Positions 11,466 through 24,110 of a DNA stretch of 64,000 nucleotides are shown piece by piece. Position 1 is the stretch's first letter. Each line of letters opens with the position of its first letter. Source of the DNA: Alligator mississippiensis. Its lineage: Eukaryota; Chordata; Crocodylia; Alligatoridae. Below the pieces are notes generated by a model. It was not told the DNA's origin. It searched no databases and was given only the letters and a program-made list of their open reading frames with translations. The stretch is from the NCBI RefSeq assembly GCF_030867095.1, contig NC_081835.1, forward strand, positions 46,855,892 through 46,919,891. The letters are read 5' to 3'. A program made the translations under genes and the position numbers.

Positions 11466-12544
11466 TAGGGCTGCTGTGCAGAGTCAAGCGGCTGTTGTTC
11501 CACCCCAGTGGTGGGTTAAGTAAGCTTCTGGTCATTCTGGGAAGTGTTTTGGGGCTCTCCTGGGTCAGATAGATACCAATCCCTATTTCATCATGCCTTG
11601 ATAACAGTGCAGCTCAAGTTGGCAAATCTGCTGTGCTGGCTGGTGCCTTTAGGGAGATGGGTCCCTGTTCAGAGAGTGGGTGGGTGTGATTGCACCCAGC
11701 TACCACTGTCACGACACCACAAGATGAGGTGTCTCTGAGCCCTGCACAGCTGGCCAGTTGTGCAGAGTGCATACCCAGTGTCTCCAGGGACAAAGCTCTG
11801 CATTGGCCAGCCCTGTGGTGGACTGGCATGTTATTGCCACAGCCTGCAAACTGCACAGGCATCTGACAACTTTTTCTTGCCCTGTGGTAGCAGTTCTGTC
11901 TTGGGGCAGAGAGCTTGAGGGTACTGGGCTCCCTCATCTACCACCTGCAGGGTGCTAGGTTTGTCTGTGCTGTCTGGAAACCAGTAAGTGCAACAAGGTG
12001 GCATCTACTAAACAACCTGCTATGCCATTCATCTGCAAGATGAATTCCCCTCTCATTGTAGAGGCCTTAGACCAGGTAGTAGGTACTGGCTGATTTCTCC
12101 TTGTCATCCTGAAGGAATGAGCTGTGAAAAAGGTCTTGGACTGTGGGGCTGAATGTGGCCTTCCCCCACCTCTGCTCTTTTGGGGGATGGGGAGCCCTCT
12201 ATTGTGCCAAAGACTGTAGTGCTTCCGCTATGCTCGCCTCCAGGAAGTTCTGCCTGGGGCTCCTCTACACTGGCATACAGTGAATTGCATTGTCGTGGGT
12301 GGCCAATGGGGGTGTGATGCTGTGCTGGGTTTCCACAGCTCTGTCTTCTGGTTCTGGCAGGGCCTAGCAAGTGCCCCCTGATTTCTGGCTGGATCAGCTG
12401 GGACTGGAATGTCTTGTCCCAGTGACTGTTTACCCTGCCTTTTGCTGTCCTCCAAGGTGTCTTCTAGCTTGTGATAATGCATAAGAGCCATAGGGGACAG
12501 GATTTGAGTAGTGGCCTCAAGCTTCAGCAGGGGAAAACTGAGGA

Positions 12545-12760
12545 TGGAGATGAGGGACTTTCTGACTGAGGTGGGGTGAAGCATTGGAACAAAACACCTA
12601 GAGATGCTGTGGGATCTCCATTCCTGGAATTTTAAAGAGGAAGTTGGACAGACACTTGACTAAATCATCTCAGCCAGCGATGATCTGCCCTGAGCAGGGG
12701 GCTGGACTCCATGACCTTTTGAGGTCCCTTCCAGCCTTGCTTTCCCATGATCCTGTGAGA
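12545..12760 (+). mobile_element. CR1 3'-end fragment in ABHD14A intron 1
   Basis: It contains the C-terminal coding remnant (gatctccattcctggaattt, agaggaagttggacagacac) followed by ggggctggactccatgacct and gaggtcccttccagcc, the normal CR1 end. It lies between the candidate first exon and the start-codon exon of ABHD14A. Confidence 0.85.
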
Positions 12761-13016
12761 TGCCAGGGGTCAAAGAGAATGCATCTTGGTTCCCTCCAGG
12801 TGCCCTGGGGTGTGAGTGGGGGGAACTGTGCCTTACTGGGAGACTGCTCTGGGGTTGAACAGGGCTGTGTCTTCTGTGCATGTCCATCCCTGATCCTTCT
12901 AGAGGTGTGAATCTCTGCCGTTCCCTACCCAGTGGTGGAGCCATCCCCCATGCAGCGCTGTCTGACCAGTCACGTGGAGCTCCGCTGTTGACCTTCTGTC
13001 TCTGCCCCTCTTTCAG

Positions 13017-13021
13017 AAAGG
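13017..13021 (+). other. ABHD14A: ABHD14A start-codon exon, 5' UTR remainder
   Basis: The acceptor cctctttcag ends at 13016, leaving aaagg before the ATG. The upstream partner is most likely the exon ending at 10681. Confidence 0.65.
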
Positions 13022-15842
13022 ATGACTATGACTTTGATCCGCAACAGGCTGGGGCTGCTGGTCCTTGGAGTCCTGGTTACCTTTGTCCTCTATCTGTTGC
13101 TTCCGGCCATCCAGCATGAGAGGTTCACAGCACACCTAGATGACTCCAAGCCCCTGGCCATGGAAGAGAGAAGCCAGCAAGATGCCAACACCACTGTCCT
13201 AACTGGGACAATAGAAGGAGACCCACCCATCCTGTACAGGGAAGCCTTCCTGCTCCAGAAAGCTGGAACTCCCAGCCCAAAAAGGTGGGTTAGTGTCCTC
13301 ACCACCACAGCCATGTTGGGGGCTTTGGTTGGGGTCAGCCTGCATGCACTACAAGTCTGTGTCTGGCCCTGTCACAGGCGACAAATCAGGTGCTTTAGCT
13401 GGGGTGCCTTGGGCTCGGCTCTGGATCTGGGAAAGCAGGCTTAGGCTTGCCTGGCAGACGGGAGACGCACCCAGATGCTGGTGCTGCTTTCTAGTTTAAA
13501 TGCCAGAGGCCCATGAGGTGCTGAGATGGGGCATGTGAGCTGAGCTGCTGGGGGGTGGGAGGGGCTGCTGTGCTGTCATCCTGAACCATGAAGCCAAGGC
13601 GCTGACCACTCTGACACCTGTACTGCTTCTTCCAAGACCAGGGATGTTACCTCATGCTGTCTCCCCCAGCTAGTCTGCCTGCCTATACAGCCTGCCCAGG
13701 GATAACTGATACAGAGGGTAGAAAGAGGAAGAATTACTCCTCACTTCTTGTCTTACGCTGTATCTGTGAGCCCTTAGATAGCTTCTTTGTTCCACCCCAG
13801 AGGTGGCTGCATTTCTGTAGTGGGGGGGGGGGGGGGGGAAAGCAACTCCTGTATGTATAACTTATCAATTTGAGTGCTCTGGGCTGGTGGGGGAGGGGAA
13901 GAAGGGCAGAAGCTCTGCCAGGTGTCTCTTACCCCTCTAGCTGCCGTCTGTCCCCTGCAGGCTGGATGTGATCTTCCTACATGGCCAGGCTTTCACATCC
14001 AAGACGTGGGAGGACCTGGGGACGCTGGCTCTGCTCTCGGAAGAAGGCTATCGTCCCATTGCCATTGACCTTCCTGGTAGGCATGTGCCACTGACCTCGC
14101 CTTGTTGATGTCTGCTTGTAGCTGGGCTCCCCTCACCACCAGGTGTGCACAGAAGTGACTGCACAGCACTGGGGTTTTAAGCACGAGAGTGCTGGAGGGG
14201 CTGTGTGATTCCCCGGCCTTGAAAGGTTTGAGGGGTGACTTAGTCAAATGCTCATCTGGGATGGCTTGGGCAGGGCTGATCCTGCCTGAGCAGGGCCTGA
14301 ACTGGATGTGACCTTGTGAGTACCCTCCCAGTCCCACTTTTCTGTGAGTCTGTTCTCCTTTGGCCCATTCCACAGAATCCCAAGTCCTGTGGTGCAGACA
14401 GCTCCCTCGGCAGGTGTTGCCTGTGCACAGCAGGTGAAAGCCTGGGCCTTTGGCTTTCATGGTTCTGTTCATGTTCTACAGACCTGACAACCCTTGCCAA
14501 TGTGAGGTGGAGCATCCAGAGCCAGGGCACCTACTAATTTGCCAGAGACCTGCCAGCTGGGAGTGTCAGTCATGCACCTACCTCCTAGTGGTGGCACAGT
14601 GCCTCTTGCAGCAAATTCCTGGGTTACCAGTACTTGGCAGGAGGGGAAGCCAGGAGCAGGTTATGTTAGCAAGGCTCACATCCCTGTGCCCAGGACTCCA
14701 GCTAGGGGTAGTGCCCAGGTGCCCACAGCCTGCATGTTATCCAAATTGGAGCATGTCCCTCACCCCAAGAGCAGTGGGTCCACCGTCATTGTGTTGGTTC
14801 TAGAGTAAACCTCCACTGGATTGCATAGGGTGGGAAGCTTGGCGGGAAAGGCCATCCAGTGGCTTAGGAATTTGGCTTGCCAAGATGCTGGCTCCAGCCT
14901 GCATTCTTGGGGCATTTCTCCTCCCTGACAGGCTTTGGTAGCTCCCCTCGATCTGATGCCGTCTCCACGGAGCAGGGCCGGGTGGGCCTCCTGCAGCGTG
15001 TCCTGAAGGAGCTGAGCGTCCACAAGCCGGTCCTGGTCAGCCCGTCCATGAGTGGTCGCTACTCTATCCCCTTCCTGCTGGCACATGGGGCAGAGTTGAA
15101 GGGCTTTGTGCCTATCGCTCCTGTGGGCACCAAGGATCATTCTGCACAGCAGTACCAGGAGGTCCAGGTAGGGAGTGGTGCAGTGCTAAGGGAGGAGATG
15201 GAGCCATTGCTTGCAATGGCAGGGTCTCTGCTTGTCTGTGGGCTGGTGGATGGTGATGTCCTGCCTGGCAATAAGGCTAGGCTTTCAGCGGGACTCAGCC
15301 AGGTTTCTACCCTTAGCACATCTGGCATATTGGGCTAGCACACTGCAGGGAGGCCCACCTGATTTGACCTTAGCCTGTGTGGGCTGGAACAGTTCCGTAG
15401 AAGAGGGCAAGGTGTCTGAGCGGCCGGGATACATCTGGGCATGTCTTTGGCCTTGGGCAGGGAGCCTTTGTGACGGCTTGAATCCCTTCAGCCCAGTCTC
15501 CTATATGGTACCTTCCTAGCCAGCAGGGGGTGGGAATAGTGCTTGTGGGCATGTGGGGGCCGTGCTGCCCCTCACCTGGTATTGGGGGTGCAGTAGGTTA
15601 CCCACTCTCATGGATCCAACCACTGAAGCTGTTCTATCTTGGTGCATGTGTCTCTGCAGACCCCAACTTTGATCATCTACGGGGACCGGGACACAGGCCT
15701 GGGCACACAGTCTTTGCAGAGCCTCCAACAGATCCCAAAGCACCAGACAGCTGCCCTGCGGGATGCTGGCCATGCCTGCTACCTGGACAGGCCACGCGAG
15801 TTCCACGAGGTGCTGCTGAGCTTTCTGGGCGAGCTGAAGTGA
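13022..15842 (+). CDS. ABHD14A: ABHD14A, membrane-anchored alpha/beta hydrolase (4 coding exons)
   Basis: Coding exons are 13022-13284, 13961-14076, 14932-15167 and 15660-15842 (stop at 15840-15842), all GT-AG, giving 265 aa against 271 in human. Residues 11-29 (GLLVLGVLVTFVLYLLLPA) form one transmembrane anchor, so a type II topology is expected. Asn56 of NTT is an N-glycosylation sequon at the place of the human NVT. The hydrolase domain starts with VIFLHGQAF; the nucleophile is Ser165 in SPSMSG, the acid Asp216 in YGDRD, and the histidine His243 in DAGHACYLD. The acceptor lies 5 nt before the chosen ATG, and human has an N-terminal extension, so an upstream start in exon 1 is possible. The role is poorly known; mouse Abhd14a (Dorz1) was described as a Zic1-dependent cerebellar gene. 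Confidence 0.95.
13822..13838 (+). repeat. 17-nt poly-G tract in ABHD14A intron
   Basis: There is an uninterrupted run of 17 G between the first and second coding exons, about 120 nt before the next acceptor. Runs like this vary in length and are often miscalled. Confidence 0.9.
14215..14345 (+). mobile_element. CR1 3'-end fragment in ABHD14A intron
   Basis: A degenerate match to the CR1 terminus: ggggtgacttagtcaaatgc, gggctgatcctgcctgagca, then cctcccagtcccacttttct. It is more worn than the copy at 12.6 kb. Confidence 0.6.
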
Positions 15843-16695
15843 GCCTAGCCCAGCCCAGCCCAGCCCAGAGCCTGGCCATGGGGCTGACTGACTGACTGAC
15901 TGTGTTTCTTATGGGCTGCGGAGCCTGCTCTGCCCGTGGCTGGTGTTTCTTATTGTTAGCTTGTGACACTACTTCCCCCCTGTGCTCCTGGCTGTCTCAT
16001 CCTGTAGTGACTCCGTCTAGAGGGGGTCAGGGAGCCAGGGGCTTCTGGTGTGTGGGGCTGGAGTGGTTCCCCTGGAGGGTTATGTGCACCTTTTGTTCTT
16101 TCCAGGTGTTGGCTGCTGCTAGTATGTTGTCTGGGTCTGAAAGGGGATGTGGCAGCTGTCGGGGTTTCTCTTGTTCAGGGATGCAGACTTGTGTGGGTGT
16201 TTGGAAGCTTCCTCCTGCTTCCAGCCTAGACCTGGGGCATGCTGTCCTTCAGAATGCAGGCCCCACTCAGCTTTCCCTGCAGGGCAGGTGGATGGATGGT
16301 AGAATCTGCAGGGAAGCTTCCAGAAGAGCTGGAGACCAAGGGGCCTTTGCTAAATTGAGGGGGTCTGCCTGGTACATCTGAGTGAAAGCCAGGCTGAGGC
16401 CAGAAGACCTAGCATGGCTTGCAGTGGCTTCTTCTAAAGGAGTTTTGGAGTATCACACCAGGGTGTTCTGGGGCAGTCTTGGAAGTGGGCAGGGAGGTCT
16501 CAGTGGGCTGGACATTGGTTGGTGGTGATTCTTGGGGTGTTGAATGGGCTCCTTGCCTACATCTCAGATATTCAGGGATGGCTGATTTTGCTGCTTTCCC
16601 TGCTGGTATGTAAGTTCTCCCCCTGCCCCACTTGGGGCAAAGGGTCTCTGAAGGTTGTCTGTTACAAGGCCAATAAACTGTTTTGTACAGGGCTT
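15843..16695 (+). other. ABHD14A: ABHD14A 3' UTR
   Basis: The UTR runs from the stop to just after an AATAAA at 16672-16677 (ggccaataaactg). It begins with a (CCCAG)n run at about 15848-15868 and a (GACT)n run at about 15886-15901. Length is about 850 nt. Confidence 0.75.
16672..16677 (+). terminator. Polyadenylation signal of ABHD14A
   Basis: A canonical AATAAA is followed within 25 nt by a T/G-rich stretch (ctgttttgtacagggcttg), fitting a cleavage and polyadenylation site. Confidence 0.7.
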
Positions 16696-16699
16696 GCTG

Positions 16700-19600
16700 T
16701 TCTGCCACTGCCTGGTGACAGCTGTACTTGCTGCTCCCCTCTGGTCATTCTCTTGTGCTCCAGTTCTGGGAAAGGGGAGATAGACACAGCTCTGGTAGGA
16801 AGGAGGCAGTGTGCTTCCCTTGGGGGCAGAGGCAGCTGGCTGCTCCCTGGGGCAGGGAGGAAGCAGCTGCCTTTTAACTTTTTAATGGGTGCTGAATGAA
16901 GGGGTGGGTGGCTGGATGGGAGGCTGAATGTCCAGCAAGGGAACTGCCCATCAGAAGTCTCCTTTCTCTCCCAACCCCGGCTCCCTTCCTGCTCTGCAGG
17001 ATCAAGAGCCATCCCACCTTTGGACTGGGAATTTGGAAGGCGCATGAGATGGCAAGAGCCACCTGTGCCCATGCACTACTCCTGGGGTGGCCCTGAAGTA
17101 ACCACTCTGTAGCAGGGCTCTGCATGCTCACAGGCCAAGGAGACTAAACACTGCTGAACAGAAGAGATCAAATGTGCAGGGCAAGGCTGATCCTCGGTTC
17201 CCCTTTGCCTAGGCCAGGATGCCCCCAGGACAGGCTGCCCTGTCTCCACCTGAGGCCCACTGTTCACAATGCCACTTCCAGGGCATCCCACTTACTGACT
17301 GTGGTATGGTGCTGTGTGTTACCTGATAGTGGACTGTCTTCCAGGTGCTCACTTGCTCTCCTAGCCCTCTGTGGCTCTTGGATATTGGCCAGCAGTGGCT
17401 GGCATAGCCAGAGGCCCCTGAGCAACTGGGCACCGCAGCCCTTCTCCAGCAACAGACACCTGATGAGACTAGGTGCAGCAGAGGTCTATCAGCTCATTAG
17501 CTTTCAGGCCTGCAGCGTGTGCTGGTGGTAGTGCCAGGCAGGCGTGTAGCCAGTCTTCTTAGGAGCCAGGGTGCTTGGCTGTGGATAAGCTGTATGGTGA
17601 GGGGTTAGAGTCTTCTCCTTGGAGGTGTTGGTGCCCACAGCTGTGTGGGCTCCCAGCTCTGTTGGCAAAGCATGGTGCCCATGGTGGGCACCTGTCTGGG
17701 CCAGGTTGGTTCTCGCTTTTGCTGTGGTGAAGAGAGCCCAAGGGCTGTTGGTGGTGAGGGGCATCTTCATTCTTCCCTTGTCTTGCCCAGGAGCTAGCCA
17801 GCCCTCAGGGTGCTGCTTCTCTGGGGCCATGCTCAGCATCAGTATTGTGGATGGAGGACTTGGGGTTCTCTCCTGCCTGGGAATTCCTTGCTCTCAGTAA
17901 TTGGAGGAGAAGGACTGAAGCTGGGCCCCCTCCTCATGTACTACCCTGGCGGAGGGGGGACAGGGATTCTTGTTCCAACCACCTCAGCTCAAGGTAACTT
18001 TTTTAAAGGGCTGCTTGAGCAATAAGTTCTTGTGTAACGGGTGGCCATGCAGGGCAGAGGCAGTACAAAGTCCAGCATCCACCCTCAGCTGCTCTCCTGT
18101 GGCTGGCTAAACTCTTCCTTCAGATCACACTTCTTTGTGGGGAGTGACTTAAGAGGTTTCTGGGGTGACCTGTGCCCAGCCAGGGAGCTGGGTGCTGAGG
18201 AGGAGCTGTAGCAGGACAGAAGATGCACAGTAGACTAGTCCAAGCAGCCACTCTTCACTTTGGGGCAGCAATGGCTCTCAGCCACACCAAAGCAGGGGTG
18301 GGCAGTGCCCAACTCTGGAGAGAACCCAGAGGAGCCCAGCTGCATCCCACACTGCCCTGACATGGAGGCAGCCACACAAGTGAGGTTCCCTCCCGTTGGC
18401 CCTCCAAATAGGGAGAAGTCTCACCTCGCACCCCTAACTGGGAAATTTCCCTGCTGCATTTCAATGGCAATGTAATAGCCTGGGGTGGAGGGGGGAAGGG
18501 AGCATGGTAGGTGCTGTGCAGTTGTGTAGCAAGAAACTGGCCCTGTGCTAAACAGTCTTGCAGGTACAGTAAATGGTAAGGGGAAAACAGCTGCAAGGAT
18601 TGTGGGGGAGGGAAGAGGAGCTGAGCATATTTGTGGGCAGATTTGTGCCATGCTTTTACTCCATCTGCCACCCTGAACTGATTCTGCTTGCTGCACCCTC
18701 AGTAAACTGGTGGTGGTGTTAAACATCTGTCCTAATCAGAAGACAAAACCATGTGCCCAGAGGCTCTCAGGAAAGGGCCAAAGGACAAGGAGGTGATGTG
18801 ATCTCAGCCCTTTCTGACACATCTACTGATGATCTCCCACCTCCTCAGGGCCTGTCCCTGCTATGAAGTGCCCAGTGCTGCTGATGAGCTGGCTAACATA
18901 GCATCCAGGCCTGAATTTATCCCAGCTCTAAGTCTCCTGCACTACGCAAGCCCTGCCTGGAAACCAGGGTCAAATCTTGCAGAAAAAGCTACCACCTGAG
19001 AAAAGCAAAGGGATCCTCTATTCCCAGGAATTTGAAAGGGAGCACTCTCTCTAAATGCTGTATGCTTGGGGCTCAAATCCAGGAGTGCTGGGCAGGCTGG
19101 ATTAGTATACAAAGTGAAGCAGGCCTTGGCATGCCTTGAAAAATGCTGAGAAGAGGGATCTGATGTTCAACCCATTCAGCTGCATGAGTGGAGAGCCCAG
19201 AACCCAGCACTGCAGCAACCCCCCAAGAGAAGCTTCCCACCCAGCCTTGTTCTTCCAGTATTCCAGGTTAATCGACAGCAGTGGCTCAGTACCTCGCCAG
19301 GATTCATTACCTCCTTGAAGATGCAGACAAGAGCCCTATGCTTCTGTTGTTCTCTTTCTCCAACCCAGCTTCCTCCCCTGAAGGCCTATGGGCAAAGCCT
19401 AAAGGCAAACATTATCCCTGCTGGTGTATTCCCGCTGTCAGGTCTCAACAGTGCTCCCATGCCAGCTCAGGGATCTATCAGCTTACCCCAACACAAAGCC
19501 TGCTCTGCACACCAGCCTAATCCCTCACCCTCCCATGTGAGACAGCTTGCTCCAGCCCCCCAGCAGGCCCTCTCATTGCCCTGAAATGCTGTCTGTAGCT

Positions 19601-22600
19601 GGCTCCTAAATGGATGAGATTGTATAAACACACAACAGAGTGCAAACCTCAGCAAGCATAGCCATGGCAACCAAAGTGACCAGGAGAATGTTAAGCAGGG
19701 AGTTGTCGTCTGCTTTAAAATCCAGAGCAGGACTGAGTGCAGAGAAAGGGGTTTCCTTGAGGATGTTCAAAGGGCCTCTTCATGGAAAAGCAGAGAAAAC
19801 GCTCCCTCCGGCAGGGAGAAGAACAAGTTGCAGTGTGTGCAGGAATGCTTAGAGGACAAAAGGCCAAGGAGCCCTTGGTATGAGATGGAGTGGGATGCCC
19901 CCCACCCCCCTAACTGTAGCTACCTTCACCCCTATGTGGGGCTCAGTGTTTCTTTGCCACCCTGGCAGTAGTGGAACAGCTTGTCAAACCAGGAGAGGGC
20001 AACCGAACAGTCAGGAGTGAGGAAGGGTTGTGCTGTGGGGTAATCAACAGTCCCTATGTCAAAAAGGGTATAGGGTCAGAGTGGCCTCAGGGATCTGTCC
20101 CTATGCTGTTACTTTATACATATCCGAGCCTTGTGGGGGGAGGTAGGGCTGGAGCAGCAGTGGGAGTCAGGGTGTAGAGGCTTTGGCAGAGCCTGGAGGC
20201 CTGCCTGGGAGGGTAGGGGGGCTGCAGGGCAGTGGCACAGCTGGGGAGCAGGAGTAAGAGTAGGAGTGACTGCACTTGGAGGGGAATTGGCAGAGCTGAG
20301 GGACCCCGGCCTAGAATAGCAGGTGAGGTGGAAGAGGAGGTAAGAGCTCCCTCCTGTCTCCTCTCCCCTCCCTCTTTTTACCAGGGGAAGGGGATGTTTG
20401 CATCCTGAATTGCTCATGGCCCCCTTGCTCCTCCCCTTCCTATGTCACCATATGGAACTGCCAGACTGGCTCCACCACTTTCTCCGCCTTGAGGAGTTTG
20501 TCTGTCCTGAGGAAATAAATTGGGTTCCAGCCGCATCCAGTCCCTTGGACAGAAGAGCCTGAGCTGGGTCTTCCCAGCCACACTGACCACCACTCAGCCT
20601 GGAGGCCTCCTGATAGCCCCCTTCTTTGTTTTCAGGTCTGTTCGATGGCAGTGCCAGGTGTGGAGGAGCAAAGAGCTGAGCTGCTTGCAGTTTGTCTGGG
20701 GAGGCCACAGGTCAGAGGGAAGTGAAAGATTGCTCTGCAGCAAGGGACACTGCACACAAACCATGCACTCTTTTCATCCCAGCTTCCCAGCCACAGACTG
20801 GGAGGGGAAAGCTTTTCTCAAGGGCTGATTTCCAGATTTGTACACCACTCCCAAGTCTAGCGGAGGCCCAGGTGAGTTGGGAGCACTCAGTACCTCTGGA
20901 AGCCAGCCACAGAGGGGGAGGTGTTTCAAACCCCAGATTAGATGGTATTTCAAAGGGGATGGTGCTGAATCCACCTCAGCTTTTCTAAGCTTCTCCCTAG
21001 GAATCAGGAATTCAAAACATTTGTAAGCTCATCAAAACATGAAGGCAGTGGAGTTACTCCAGATTTACACTGGCTTAAAGTGGAATAGAATCTATTCCCC
21101 TGGGTAAAATCAAGAAGCAGGTTTACTGGACTTCTAGATACCACAGGGGCCTGGCTTTGCTTTCCCGATCTCCCGTGAACAGCACTCCCCCTGAACCCAA
21201 AGCTGAACGGCATGTTTCCAGGCCACATTTAACAACTAACATGCAATTTCCATTTAGCTAAATTGGGGGCCCCATGTTAAGAATCAGGTTGTGACTTGTG
21301 GCTGCTTGAAGTCCAATAGCAAATCTATCACTCCTGTCCACAGCATCCTGACTGTAGCTGGTTAAAAACTAGAGACCAGGATGCCTTGCTGGGGCAGTCC
21401 AGAGCAGAGATCCAGCTGGGTTTTGTAAAGGACAGCCCCCCTGCCTCCTAATCTGTTTTGCCAGCTGCACACAGCCCCAGCTACGCTGACTTGTGTTGTC
21501 TTTGGAGCCCACAGTGCATTCCGGGTTACACGCTGGGTATAAGGGAGCAGCCAGGGGTGAGCTCCTCCCCAGCTTGGTGGAAAGGTTGCCAAGTATTGGC
21601 AGTCAGGTGGGATCCTTATGTTTTATTGCACCTTCCTGTGGCCCAGCTGGGATCCTCACACGTGCAGCTTTGCTTTGGGTATGGCTGCATCCTCCAGCAG
21701 GGCTGAGGCAGCTGGCAGTAGGCAGAGGTTACAATAGCAGAGCCTGGAGGGTACGTGCAGTGAAAAGAAAACACTACTAGTGTCAGGTTCTCTCAACTCC
21801 TGCCCCAGGCAGAATCTGCCTCAGTATCAACCAGACCCACAACTTTCACCCCACCAGCCATGCTCCAGTGCCAGCATCCCCAGACAGCCCTCTCCCTGCC
21901 AATGCTAGCTCCCCAGCTTCAAAATTCACAAGTCAGCCCCAAAATGAGATCAGCTCAGCCCTCAGAAGGCTTTAAAAGCCTTAAAATTCATGATGGCAGT
22001 TGTATAGTGGTGTTCTGGTTCCTGACTCTTTGGATTTATTTAGGGCCACGTTTGCAGGTGTTTCTCTGCGGCCCTGAGAACTATGGACTTTGTTAACGAC
22101 AAAGTTCTTACCTAATCCCCTGACTCCAGGAGCTGGGGCTTGGTAGTAAAATCAGGAAAGCTGACAACATTGTTCCCACCTCCCCCAGCAGCAGGGCACA
22201 ACTGCCAAGTTCTGTAAAGCTCCACATCCTGAGTTCAGCTTGTGTTACCCATAAACTGATGTGTGCAGTTATATGCAAACAAGCTCACTGGAAAATCTGC
22301 ATAATGTGCCATATAATACCACACACAACTTGGCAGGGATGCTCTTTGGCTCTATCTATGGTGTGAAAACATCAGCTATGGATTCCCCCTACTCTCTCTT
22401 CAATTGAAGATGAAAACAGATGGCTGCTGAGATAGAGCTAAGCTTCTACCCCTCATTCCTGTGAGTACAGACCTACCAAGGGTACCACGTTGGCAGCCAC
22501 AGCCCAGTGGCAGGGTGGACTGGAGCACAGGCTCTGGGCCACACAGGCCAGAGAAAGGGCTCTTTCTAACTCTGCCGCCCTGTTACTTCCCGTCTTCTTT

Positions 22601-23215
22601 GCTGCTCAAAGTTCACATGAAGGGGAGGTGAGTAAAACCTGTAAGAAATGGATGAGTGAGTTTTGAAATCTCACAAAATCAAGCCTCAGAGTATTCCTTC
22701 AACCAAGACGTACAATAAATAAATGCTGCAGCTGCTTCTTAGGAGGAAGATTGTTGCTGTATCAAACGTGAAGTTTCCCTGCAGAAAACTATGCCCCAAA
22801 CCTGTAAGTAGGGATAACAGATACACTTTATACACAGAAATTGTTACAATCCAGTGTTTGTAGGGTCAGCACTCTAGCAGGGCAACATTTACCATACATA
22901 GAAAGTATTTTGAAAGAGTCTCATTAATAGAAATTCATGTGCGATCTTGTTGATCAAAATTTGACATTGGTGTGAAAGAAGTAATCGCCTCTTGCAGTGT
23001 CACTGCACATCTGGTGACATTTGCTGTTTTACCACAAATCCTGGCACCTGGAAATCCGTGAATCCTTGGAAGTCTCAGCTTCTTGTCAACAAGGAGGTTT
23101 CCAAGAGCTCCTGGACAACTCGGACTGGAACATAAGTAATAATATTCATTTAAAAAGCTCAAATATATTTCTATTTAAAGCTCATGGTTTTTGAGCCACT
23201 CTCACTGTTTCATGG
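16700..23215. other. Intergenic spacer between ABHD14A and ACY1
   Basis: No conserved exon is recognised in this 6.5 kb. Many short open frames exist but none resembles a known family. Around 21049-21115 the sequence ggagttactccagatttaca resembles an old dispersed repeat of sauropsid genomes. In human, read-through transcripts joining ABHD14A to ACY1 are known, so this spacer could be transcribed. Confidence 0.45.
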
Positions 23216-23219
23216 CCTG

Positions 23220-24110
23220 ACACGAGGGAGCGTTTACCGTGGGGGTCCCACTCCAGCGGGTCTGGACTCGCACCCAGCCGCAGCCCCGGGGAGCAGGACA
23301 ATCCGACAGTGAAAGGGGTCCGGGGTCAGGCCTTCCGGTGAGGCGGGGGGGAAAACCAAACCTGCTTAAACGAGGAGAGAAAAACAGCACTTTCAAACCT
23401 CTTTGCGGTGATCCACGCGGTCTGGCCGGGCCCGCTTGCCACCGGGGTCGCAGGGAGGAAACCTTGCAGGGGCCGGATGCCCGGCGGGGATGGCTGGCAC
23501 CAAGCGGGTAGCGAGCTGCGCTAAGCCCGCCCCTGCCCCTGCGGGTGGTTACTGCTGCTACACGCCCAGCAGACACCGGCCAAGCGGGTTTATTTTCTTG
23601 TCTCTACAACTATCCACCAAACAGCGCTGGGGAGCGGGAGCGGGCGGCGGGGGAGGATCTTCTCCAGAGGGAAAGGTTTTGTTTTGCATTCGTTCTTGCA
23701 TCTGCGGCGGCTGCAGGGCAGCGGGCTGAGCCATCCGTGGCCGGCGGCGCACGCGGGCCCCGGAGCGGGGCGGGGCGGGGCGATACTGCAGGCTGCGGCC
23801 CCGCGCCCCGCCCCGCCCCGCCCCGCCCCGGCGGGCTTGGCCGGCTGTGGCGGCGGCGCTGCGCGCAGAGCGGGGCCGAGGGCGGCGGGAGGTAGGAGGA
23901 GGCGGCGGCAGCAGCGGCGCGCGGGGCCCATGCTCCTGCCCCTGTCCCGCTTCTCCCTTCCTTGCAGGCCTCAGCCCCGCCGGGCTCCCCCGTCCCGGGC
24001 AGGTCTCGCTGGGCTGGCAGCGGATCGGCCGCACTAGTGCGGAAGGACAAAGGCTCTTGCCCCGGGAGATGGTTCTGGGACTGCCTGGGGCGGAGGGAAC
24101 AAGCTTGGGG
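23220..24110 (+). promoter_or_regulatory. ACY1: CpG island, probable ACY1 promoter and non-coding first exon
   Basis: CpG-dense DNA carries tandem GC boxes (GGGGC units at about 23767-23782 and, inverted, CCCCG units at about 23811-23830). A candidate donor (gggag|GTAGGAGG, GT at 23892-23893) could end the first exon; the first coding exon starts about 760 nt downstream with a clear acceptor. No TATA box is evident. Start site and exon 1 bounds are inferred. Confidence 0.7.

Noticed and set aside
23558-24050. Overlapping 113-158 codon frames on the minus strand of the second CpG island
   Set aside because: Same reason: low-complexity Ala/Arg/Pro translation of a CpG island.
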